A stretch of 38,123 bases of DNA, from assembly GCA_949744905.1 (NCBI GenBank), contig CATKCE010000050.1, positions 1-38,123 on the forward strand, in the 5' to 3' direction. The notes beneath the pieces are model-generated. The model saw only the letters and a list, made by a program, of their open reading frames with translations, was not told the origin of the DNA and made no database searches. Below, one piece after another: positions 23,834-30,832 of the stretch. Both the position numbers and the translations under genes were made by a program. Source of the DNA: an uncultured bacterium. Lineage in GTDB: Bacteria > Bacillota > Clostridia > Christensenellales > Pumilibacteraceae. Positions within the stretch are counted from its first letter, which is position 1. Each line of letters opens with the position of its first letter.

Positions 23834-25306
23834 GTGGCGAAAGGAGTATGCGAATTGTGCGGTTTTGCCGACGACGGATACCGTATAGAAGAAAACGGCG
23901 CCGTAATGAAAGTGTGCAAGTTCTGTCACGACGGCTACCTCGAACGGATGGGGTTGCCGCCGGATGCGGACAAGCCGGTGGAGGACGTGGCGCTTACTCT
24001 CGATCTTGACGGAGCGAAAGATATCGGACTGGATCTCGACGGAGTATCCGGCGCGGAGCTGTTGCAACTTAAAATAGAGTTGGAGGAGCGCAAAGAAAAC
24101 ACCAGGGTGCCGACGTTGGACGAACGGCGTCTCGACGCTCTTTTGAGCGCTACCGAAGACGATAAACGCGTGCTTACCAGCGTGCGGCAAAAAGAACAGC
24201 GAAGAAAAAAGAAAGCGGCGGTCGCCGGCGAGGACGAAACCGGCGAAGATTACAAGGCTTCCGAGGAGCTGTTGCGCAGCGGAGAAGAACTGCAACGGGT
24301 GGTGGAAGGCTTGCAAAAGATAGCCGAGGGCGACGAGCCCGACGACGAACCGGATGAAACGGTAGCGCCGCTTATAGCCAAGATAGTCGCCTCGCAGGAA
24401 GAAATCGCGTCGCCGGACGACGGCGGAAAGGACGGAGCGGCGGAAATTACGGCAAAACAGACGGAAACGTTGCCGGAGGAAAAAGAAAAGGGTGTCGGTG
24501 ACGACGCAAAGGAGACTGAGATGAGCGGTAAAAACGTAAAACGCGAACCCAAAGACGATAAGCGTGTAAATAAAGAGGAGATGGCGCGCGAAAAAATACG
24601 CGCCGCGGCGCACCAGACCATAGACGACGAGCGCATACACATAACAAGCCCGGAGATCGCTCTTAGCAAAGACACGCGTCCCAAGACCAACTTCGACGTC
24701 GCTACTTCCGAATATGCCGGTACGGTTCGGTTTTTGGATGCCTTCAAATATGTGATGCACCGCGTAAGCTATACGGTTTTATTGGGACTTATAGTATTGG
24801 CGGTATCAACGGTACTGTTTATCCGCGACGGTTGGGAGCATGGACTTATAGTTCTTGGAGCGGGCGCGGGCGCGGTGGCGATAGGGTTTTTGCTTATGTG
24901 GTACATGTCGCATTGCTACGAACTCGACCGCAGAGCGCAACTGTTGCGTATACGCCAGCAGGAAATATTGTTTGAGAGCATGAACAGCGACTGTTACCGC
25001 GAACTGCGCACAAAGTTTACCGTTATAAAAGCGCTTGGATGGCTTCTCAATAAACTCAGCGTGCTGCTTCCTCTCGTAGTGTTTGTGGGCGGAAATATCG
25101 CCGCCGTGATACTTTCGTTTGTAATGTACGGAATGTACTGGCTGTTCCCGGTGGTTTCGGCGACGGCTACGGTTGCGGGCGTGCTCATATATTATATGAT
25201 AAAATTTTCGGCTGACTGCGTTGCGTATATGCTTGATAAAGAGCGCAATCAGCAGATACAGCAGCAAACGCTTTTGGATATTCTTTCGCATTTGAAAAAC
25301 AAATAA
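23834..25306 (+). CDS. Zinc-knuckle membrane protein of unknown function
   Basis: I do not recognise a family for this 490-residue protein. Residues 6-31 hold two CxxC knuckles (Cys6, Cys9, Cys28, Cys31), a likely zinc site. Residues 51-71 contain a tandem LDLDG repeat. Residues 75-290 are highly charged (Glu/Lys/Asp-rich), low in hydrophobics and probably partly coiled or disordered. Four transmembrane helices follow at about 311-330, 336-358, 405-430 and 434-457, and the last 30 residues are polar and Gln-rich. The soluble zinc part is probably cytoplasmic because there is no signal peptide. The start is a GTG directly behind AGGAGGTG. A second in-frame start at Met230 has an excellent ribosome site, so a short membrane-only form is possible. 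Monocistronic: own promoter and terminator. Confidence 0.8.
   Translation: MAKGVCELCGFADDGYRIEENGAVMKVCKFCHDGYLERMGLPPDADKPVEDVALTLDLDGAKDIGLDLDGVSGAELLQLKIELEERKENTRVPTLDERRLDALLSATEDDKRVLTSVRQKEQRRKKKAAVAGEDETGEDYKASEELLRSGEELQRVVEGLQKIAEGDEPDDEPDETVAPLIAKIVASQEEIASPDDGGKDGAAEITAKQTETLPEEKEKGVGDDAKETEMSGKNVKREPKDDKRVNKEEMAREKIRAAAHQTIDDERIHITSPEIALSKDTRPKTNFDVATSEYAGTVRFLDAFKYVMHRVSYTVLLGLIVLAVSTVLFIRDGWEHGLIVLGAGAGAVAIGFLLMWYMSHCYELDRRAQLLRIRQQEILFESMNSDCYRELRTKFTVIKALGWLLNKLSVLLPLVVFVGGNIAAVILSFVMYGMYWLFPVVSATATVAGVLIYYMIKFSADCVAYMLDKERNQQIQQQTLLDILSHLKNK
24508..24523 (+). promoter_or_regulatory. Strong internal ribosome binding site with in-frame ATG
   Basis: AAAGGAG (24508-24514), six bases, then ATG (24521-24523), in frame with the zinc-knuckle protein at residue 230. 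Translation from here would give a 261-residue form that lacks the zinc site and most of the acidic region but keeps all four membrane helices. Confidence 0.5.
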
Positions 25307-25319
25307 ATATCAGGTTGCA

Positions 25320-25355
25320 AGACGCCCCCGACGCAATGGTCCGGGCGTCTTTTTG
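25320..25355 (+). terminator. Intrinsic terminator after the zinc-knuckle gene
   Basis: An 8-bp GC-rich stem (AGACGCCC with GGGCGTCT) closes a loop of about 15 bases and is followed by TTTTTG. It lies 14 bases after the stop codon. Confidence 0.85.
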
Positions 25356-25389
25356 TATAAAAAAATCTGATATTTTTTTTGGAAATGTA

Positions 25390-25418
25390 TTGACAAAGCG
25401 TTAATTGTGTGATAGAGT
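25390..25418 (+). promoter_or_regulatory. Promoter for the phosphoesterase leader transcript
   Basis: A perfect TTGACA (25390-25395), a 17-base spacer and TAGAGT (25413-25418, four of six matches to TATAAT). The predicted start near 25425 lies about 210 bases before the phosphoesterase ATG. Confidence 0.7.
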
Positions 25419-25424
25419 AATTAT

Positions 25425-25634
25425 GTTGAGTACTCGTGTACGTATGCGTGTGCGCGAGCGACTTACAAGCCCTTTCATAAGTCGCGCCGCCTTGTTGCGG
25501 AACGTAACCGGGCGGCGCGACAACTCCCCTGATCGCGGGACGCGGCGAAAGAGGCATGCCTCTTTTTGATTTATTACAAGTAATAAATCAAAAGTATTTA
25601 TTATCCGTATTATCGTGCGGGCGGGAGGAAATTG
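25425..25634 (+). promoter_or_regulatory. Long structured 5' leader of the phosphoesterase gene
   Basis: The 328-base gap 25307-25634 holds no gene. Beyond the terminator and promoter it contains a leader dense in inverted repeats. An 8-bp stem pairs 25458-25465 with 25478-25485 (GCGACTTA/TAAGTCGC). A perfect 11-bp stem pairs 25481-25491 with 25511-25521 (GTCGCGCCGCC/GGCGGCGCGAC); these two share 25481-25485 and cannot form together. A self-complementary AAAGAGGCATGCCTCTTT followed by Ts, terminator-like, lies near 25549-25567, and a 14-bp A/T stem spans 25564-25593. GGAGG at 25624 serves the ATG. Mutually exclusive stems before a terminator-like hairpin suggest attenuation or a riboswitch. 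I cannot match it to a known class. Confidence 0.5.
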
Positions 25635-27287
25635 ATGTATTCGTTTACGAAAAATAAAAGACGGACATTCGGAGTGTTTGTTACGGCGCTTATCATAGCC
25701 GTAGCGTTTGTGCTCGCTTTGCCGTCTTTTTTGATTTCCGCTTTTGCCGAAATAGACATCAATCCTTACAGCAGATATTTTATGTCGGTAACTACGTTTG
25801 CCGGAGCCGACGAGACCGAGATGAATTTTACGTGGATGGCGTCCGCGCTGAATACCGAAAGCGAACAGTATTTGGAGATAGTCGAGCACGACGGGGAAAT
25901 ACCCGACGAGTTCCCCTCGGAATACGACGACGTTGTCGCAACGGCTTATAATGCGAAATTGACGAATTTCAGATATTACAGAGCGACTATGACCGGACTG
26001 AAAGCCGATACGCGCTATATATACCGCGTGGGCGACGGATACAATTATTCCGCCATTTATTCTTTTAAGACCGTTTCGGGCGGCGACACTTTTAACTTTG
26101 TGGCGCTCGGCGACGCTCAACTCGGTACAAACGGAAACGTGGAAAACGATTTGCCGTCATGGACCGAGACGCTTTCTACCGCAACGAACAGTTTTTCTCC
26201 CTCTTTTATAATGCATCTCGGCGACGAGGTCGAAAGCTGGGACGGCAACGCCATACAGATACCCCAGAGCGAGACCGAATACCAGGTGTTTTACGGAACC
26301 GAGTATACGAGCAGCGTGCCGTTCGCCAATGTGATAGGCAACCACGAAGTAAGCAAGGCGAACTGGTCCGACCACCACAACAACCCCAACCAGACCAAAT
26401 TCGGTTGGTCGAGTTCGGGCGGAGACCAAGCCGCCGACTACTGGTTTGTCGCGGGCAACGCTCTTTTCCTTGTCCTTAACAGCAACGTATATTCCGACGC
26501 CGATACGTTTTTCGAAAAAGCTATAAGCGCGGCGGAAGAGAAATACGGCGACAGGATAACCTGGAAAATAGTATCCATGCACCATACGCTTTTCGGAGTG
26601 AATAGGATAATAACCGAGGAAGCCTCGCAGAAGCGGCAAAAGGAGCTTGCGCCGATTCTTAAAAAGCATGACGTCGATCTTGTTCTTATGGCGCACGAGC
26701 ATACATATTGCCGCACGCATATTATGGGCGGAGAAGACGGACTAACTCCGGTTCCGGCGGAAAACGGAGCAAACAGCGTTATCGCTCCCGACGGTATATT
26801 GTATATGACGCTCGGCTCGTCTTCCGGAAATAAATGTTTCAGGGCCAATATAGCCGATAAGACGACGAGCGGCGAGCCCGTTGTAAGCGGTACTCCCGCC
26901 GAGGACGTAGTGGTGGGCACCGAAGAACAGGTAAAAGCCGCCGCGCCGTACGTTGCATTTTACAACGAGGCGGGCGGCACGATAGAAAAGGGGACAAACC
27001 ACGGAGTTAAAGGAGTCGCACAGTTAAGCAATATTTCGATACGACGCGGTAAGCTTACGATATCCACTTACGTGCGGGGAGAGACGACGCCTTTCGACGA
27101 GTTTACTTTGTACAAGTCGCAGGCGGATACCGTGGAGCCTCCTGTAGAGCCCGACGACGGGGACGACGATAAAAACGATAAAGACGGCGGTTGCGGCTCG
27201 AGCGCTCAAAGCGCTTTGCCGATAGTTGCGGCGGGTTTGTTGTTGGCGTCGGCTTGCGCGTTTGTGCGCAGAGTTGATAAAGCGTGA
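25635..27287 (+). CDS. Secreted calcineurin-like metallophosphoesterase with C-terminal CGS anchor
   Basis: A 550-residue exported protein. A signal sequence covers residues 1-39 (cleavage after AFA is likely). Residues of about 45-147 form a fibronectin-like domain of the kind that precedes purple acid phosphatases (GLKADTRYIYRVGD). The catalytic domain carries GDAQLG (Asp160), HLGDEVE (Asp197), GNHE (Asn236/His237), MHH (His316/317) and AHEHTY (His354/356). The second motif lacks the Tyr of true purple acid phosphatases. The end has an Asp/Lys-rich linker, GGCGSS with Cys520, a hydrophobic helix and RRVDKA, a tripartite tail suggesting surface anchoring. ATG 25635 lies six bases after GGAGG; a TTG at 25632 is too close to it. 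Likely a cell-surface phosphomonoesterase or diesterase; substrate unknown. Confidence 0.87.
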   Translation: MYSFTKNKRRTFGVFVTALIIAVAFVLALPSFLISAFAEIDINPYSRYFMSVTTFAGADETEMNFTWMASALNTESEQYLEIVEHDGEIPDEFPSEYDDVVATAYNAKLTNFRYYRATMTGLKADTRYIYRVGDGYNYSAIYSFKTVSGGDTFNFVALGDAQLGTNGNVENDLPSWTETLSTATNSFSPSFIMHLGDEVESWDGNAIQIPQSETEYQVFYGTEYTSSVPFANVIGNHEVSKANWSDHHNNPNQTKFGWSSSGGDQAADYWFVAGNALFLVLNSNVYSDADTFFEKAISAAEEKYGDRITWKIVSMHHTLFGVNRIITEEASQKRQKELAPILKKHDVDLVLMAHEHTYCRTHIMGGEDGLTPVPAENGANSVIAPDGILYMTLGSSSGNKCFRANIADKTTSGEPVVSGTPAEDVVVGTEEQVKAAAPYVAFYNEAGGTIEKGTNHGVKGVAQLSNISIRRGKLTISTYVRGETTPFDEFTLYKSQADTVEPPVEPDDGDDDKNDKDGGCGSSAQSALPIVAAGLLLASACAFVRRVDKA

Positions 27288-27497
27288 TATTACTCTTTTC
27301 CGCGTAGGCGGGAAAGCGCAATATAAAATCTGTAAGAATGTGTCAATCCGGGATTTTGGGAGGGCTATGTAAAGCCGCCGAAAGAGCGCGGCAAAAAAGT
27401 CCGTAAGGCGACGTCGGGTAAAAGTATTTTTTTGATACGTACACGTGTCGTCGTAAAGAAGTCAGTTTAATCGGTAAATTTATATAGGAGAAAATAT
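27288..27497 (+). other. Gap with weak hairpins upstream of the repeat lipoprotein
   Basis: No gene. A 9-bp stem with one G-U pair (27295-27303 with 27308-27316) follows the phosphoesterase stop but lacks a T tract, so termination is doubtful. TATAAA at 27322 has no convincing -35. Further on are short stems (GGCT/AGCC near 27370, GCCGC/GCGGC near 27377-27395) and the palindrome ACACGTGT near 27442. AGGAG at 27486-27490 serves the next gene. It shares the 11-mer ATACGTACACG, in inverted orientation, with the leader at 25435-25445. Confidence 0.4.
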
Positions 27498-29384
27498 ATG
27501 AAAAAGTTTGTAAGAATTTTAACGGCAATGTGTTTGGCTCTTGTGCTGACCTTTGCGTTTACCGCTTGCGGCGACAAACCCGAAAATAAACCGGGTCCCG
27601 ACGGTAAAATAACGCTTGCTTTCGCTAAGCCTTCCGTAGAGGTGACGTATAAGGACGAAATGGAACTAAAAGTCCAGGTCACCGGTGCTAAGACCGAAAA
27701 GGTTTCGTTTGCGTCCAGCAAATCTGGAACGGTAGGCATTAAACGCAACTATACTTCGGTGGGAGTGACTAACGGCGAAGCGGTCACTATACTCGAAGGT
27801 AAAAAAGAGGGTACCGCTACCATTACCGCAAAATGCGGCGATGCCAGCGCGACCATAAGCGTTACCGTAAAGCAATACGGCGTATTTGTGGACGATCCCG
27901 TTATTTCCGCCACTCCCGGAGATACCGGTGAGTTTGAAGTGTCCATCAAAAATGTTGAAGGAACTCCCGTCGTGCAAAGCGATCTTACCGGCGTTACCGC
28001 TACGCTTACGGAAAAGACCGGCGGCGCAACCGTAACGTACGTTGTCACAGACGACGCGGCTATGCTCGGCGAAACCGCGACTATAACTGTATCGGCGGGC
28101 GAGTATTCCGCAAAAGTTGAGATAGACGTTTGCAGTAAAGGTATAGAATACGGCGACACCGTGGACGGAGGAAGACTTATCCCGTCCAACGAATTCCAGA
28201 CTGCGGCGCGCGGACTCAACGAAAGTTTCCAAAACGGCGCGCTTGTGTTCCCCCGTTACGCGTACATCGAGTATAGCGACGGCGACGGTAATAAATCGGA
28301 AGGTTGGGTGCGCGTTACCACTATCGGTTGCGGACCCGGAAACGAAAACACTCCGGGGATAGACGAGAATGTGGATCCGTTCGTTATTCCCGCAGGTAAA
28401 GAGATAACTTCGGTCGATACAGGCGATGCTGCTACCACTGTTCAGCACAAAGCGTTCAAAGAAGAATTCAGTATTGAAAGCGTTCATTTCGGCGACAGTA
28501 TGACGGGCATAGGCGATCAGTCGTTCCAGGGCGATTGGGCTACCCATCTCGATTATGATTCGTATCTCGGCAAATTGACTAAGATCTCTTTCTCCGAGAA
28601 TTGCAAAATACAGGCTATCGGAAGCAACGCGTTTTCTTATCAGCCTCTTCAAACCGTTATCCTTCCCGATTCCATTTCCACGATAGCAAGCGCTGCATTT
28701 CAGTTTACCGCTATCGAGACTTTGAAGTTGCCTGCCAACTGGAAACAAGCTCCGGTCGCAGGTCTCAGCGGCAACGGCTTTTTTGTAAGTCAGTTTACCG
28801 GACTTGTAAGACTTAAAAATCTGTATATGCCTTGGCAGAACTTCTATGCAATCAATTCTGCTCTCAGCGATATGAGAAAAACGCCGTATAACGGAAATCC
28901 AGGACAGCCCAAACCCGGCGCTAACGATGAAGAACGCGAACTCATAGAACAGCTTGGAGTCGATACCACTTTCGGCGCTTACAACACCGTCTTCGAAGTT
29001 TCTACTCTCGACGTGGGTTACGGCAATGAAGTTTGGAATCAGGGTAAAGTTACCATTCACTATATGGGTGATAAACAACTTGCCGACAATATGTTGGAGC
29101 TTGCCTGGAACGGTAGCAAAGTTGCTATAACGTCGGGATATGTTCCCTTTGTATTGATGGAAGGAGCGTTTGGCGGCGCTGTAAGCACATGGGAAGTGTT
29201 CTTTAAGTACAGTACCGATCCCGCGGATAAAAAGCCCGATACCACCGATCCCGAAACCGGTGCGGTTACCCCCGGCGAAGTGCGTTGGGCATTCGGTAAC
29301 GAGCATACCGATTGGGATTTCGGAACGAATGACAAAGGGGCGACTTGCCCGTATAAGTTGGACGGCACCAAAGTACAAGCGTAA
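27498..29384 (+). CDS. Lipoprotein with Ig-like (BIG2) and BspA-type leucine-rich repeats
   Basis: A 628-residue exported lipoprotein. The lipobox is FTAC with Cys24 after a classical signal peptide, then a Gly/Pro/Asp-rich spacer. Residues of about 38-125 form a BIG2-like bacterial Ig domain (KKEGTATITAKCGDASATIS is characteristic), and a second Ig-like module runs to about 205. Residues of about 295-425 contain LRR_5/BspA-type repeats (IESVHFGDSMTGIGDQSF, IQAIGSNAFSYQPLQTVILP, ISTIASAAFQFTAIETLKLP). Such proteins usually bind host or matrix ligands; no catalytic motif is visible. The C-terminal 200 residues are not recognised. Codon choice appears less GC-rich than in the neighbouring biosynthetic genes, which may reflect high expression or transfer. 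The next gene follows after 24 bases. Confidence 0.82.
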   Translation: MKKFVRILTAMCLALVLTFAFTACGDKPENKPGPDGKITLAFAKPSVEVTYKDEMELKVQVTGAKTEKVSFASSKSGTVGIKRNYTSVGVTNGEAVTILEGKKEGTATITAKCGDASATISVTVKQYGVFVDDPVISATPGDTGEFEVSIKNVEGTPVVQSDLTGVTATLTEKTGGATVTYVVTDDAAMLGETATITVSAGEYSAKVEIDVCSKGIEYGDTVDGGRLIPSNEFQTAARGLNESFQNGALVFPRYAYIEYSDGDGNKSEGWVRVTTIGCGPGNENTPGIDENVDPFVIPAGKEITSVDTGDAATTVQHKAFKEEFSIESVHFGDSMTGIGDQSFQGDWATHLDYDSYLGKLTKISFSENCKIQAIGSNAFSYQPLQTVILPDSISTIASAAFQFTAIETLKLPANWKQAPVAGLSGNGFFVSQFTGLVRLKNLYMPWQNFYAINSALSDMRKTPYNGNPGQPKPGANDEERELIEQLGVDTTFGAYNTVFEVSTLDVGYGNEVWNQGKVTIHYMGDKQLADNMLELAWNGSKVAITSGYVPFVLMEGAFGGAVSTWEVFFKYSTDPADKKPDTTDPETGAVTPGEVRWAFGNEHTDWDFGTNDKGATCPYKLDGTKVQA

Positions 29385-29408
29385 CCGCTATACAAGGACG
29401 TTGTAAAA

Positions 29409-30830
29409 ATGAAAAAAATCAGGATAATACTGATTGCGTTGTTTGCCGCGCTTACAATGTGCGGAGCGTCCGTCGTCGCATTTGCCGACGACGGCGTTTC
29501 GACGCAATATACGGTAACATACAAAGTGTTTACCTATAACGATCAGATAAGAAAGGTTTCCGGCGGAGCAAAGGCGGAAAATCTGCCGCTTTCGGAATTT
29601 CACTTCAAACTTAACGAGGGGTTGTTTACAGACGAGTTGTACGCCATGACGTGGTATACGGATCCCGCGTTTAACGATTCTTACGACTTTAACGCGGCGG
29701 TGTCTTCCGATATAACGTTGTACGGAAAAGTAACCGAAAACACTAAACCGGGAGATATCGGTTCGGCCGACGTGTTCGGTTGGAACGAAAATGCCGCGGA
29801 CGTTTATTATCAGGATAACGAACTTTCGGATAAACGCGTTATGGGTCTCAACTGCATAAATCCTCTCGGCGTAAGCGCCGACGGAAACGCGGAGTTCAGT
29901 TTCGGCGAAAGAGAGGGATCCGTTTATTATAACGGCATAGACGTTACTCGTCCGTTCAGCATAACGGTCGACTTCGACGACGTAAATAATTATTACGGCG
30001 AATCCACGTTCAGCATGGGACTGTATCCGTCGCTGTCGCTTGCCCAGATAAGCAGCATGTATCCGTACTTAAAGCAAAAGAGTCCTTATGAGGACGCCGG
30101 CTTTATGTCCATGATACACTTCTGGTTCAATATCAACGGCAACGACAATAATAAAGAGCAGATAGGCAAGGTGCACAACACCGGATACTATGCGCAGGAA
30201 GCTTCGCCCCGCACTACCTGGGCGGACACCGACGCGAGCGAAGGCAATCCGTTTTCCGCAAAACTCAAAAAAGTGCTGGAAGAGGAAAGCAAGGTCACCT
30301 TTGAATACCATATAGGCGAAACGGAATCGTACGCCATGGTAAAGGGCGAAAGACTTGTGGAAATGGAATGCAAGCAAAGCGATTTCCCCGACGGGGTCGC
30401 GTATCTTGCGGTGCTTGCCGAACGCGGCGCTTCCGGTATGTTTGTAAAGGTCGAGCAGGCTCTCGGAAACGTTACCGCCAAAGTTAAAGACGGCGATAAG
30501 CACGTTACTGTAGCTAACGCCGCCGTAAACAACGGTTTTGTTACCGCGGATATCACGCTCGACAAGGGATATACGCTTAAAGCGACTATCGGCGGGGTAG
30601 AGGTGAAAACCGCAAAACTTACAAACGGAAAATACGCCGTAGGTATGCCGCACAAACTTCTTACCGAGGACTTTACGGTGGAGTTTTCGTCGGTTGCCGA
30701 GTCTACGAACAACGGCGGCGGTTGCGGTTCTAACGTAGTCGCGTCTTCGTCGGCGGTGTTATCGCTTATCGTGCTGCTTATAGCCGGCGTGGCGGTAGTT
30801 TGGCGTAAAAAGAAAGGAGAACAAAAATAG
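29409..30830 (+). CDS. Exported InlB-repeat-like surface protein with C-terminal CGS anchor
   Basis: A 473-residue protein with a signal peptide (cleavage after AFA at residue 26). Residues of about 31-115 resemble a Listeria-Bacteroides (InlB B-type) repeat ending WYTDPAFNDSYDF...SDITLYGKV. The middle, about 120-350, is unrecognised; its beta-rich pattern (FSITVDFDDV, YLAVLAERGASGMFVKVE) would fit a jelly-roll or lectin-like fold, but this is a guess. The C-terminus has a Gly/Asn linker, GGGCGS with Cys439, a hydrophobic helix and WRKKKGEQK, the same tail design as the phosphoesterase. AAGGA lies about 11 bases before the ATG. The stop is two bases before the next gene, the sugar-binding lipoprotein, so it belongs to the importer operon and may capture its substrate. 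Confidence 0.78.
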   Translation: MKKIRIILIALFAALTMCGASVVAFADDGVSTQYTVTYKVFTYNDQIRKVSGGAKAENLPLSEFHFKLNEGLFTDELYAMTWYTDPAFNDSYDFNAAVSSDITLYGKVTENTKPGDIGSADVFGWNENAADVYYQDNELSDKRVMGLNCINPLGVSADGNAEFSFGEREGSVYYNGIDVTRPFSITVDFDDVNNYYGESTFSMGLYPSLSLAQISSMYPYLKQKSPYEDAGFMSMIHFWFNINGNDNNKEQIGKVHNTGYYAQEASPRTTWADTDASEGNPFSAKLKKVLEEESKVTFEYHIGETESYAMVKGERLVEMECKQSDFPDGVAYLAVLAERGASGMFVKVEQALGNVTAKVKDGDKHVTVANAAVNNGFVTADITLDKGYTLKATIGGVEVKTAKLTNGKYAVGMPHKLLTEDFTVEFSSVAESTNNGGGCGSNVVASSSAVLSLIVLLIAGVAVVWRKKKGEQK

Positions 30831-30832
30831 AC

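Noticed and set aside
27295-27316. Terminator behind the phosphoesterase
   Set aside because: The 9-bp hairpin with a G-U pair has no following T run, so termination is not supported.
27340-27440. Riboswitch (cyclic di-GMP or similar) upstream of the repeat lipoprotein
   Set aside because: The GGGAGGGCT...AAAGCC and GCCGC...GCGGC segments looked suggestive, but the conserved cores of GEMM-I, glycine, THF or ydaO-type elements cannot be matched and the stems are short.
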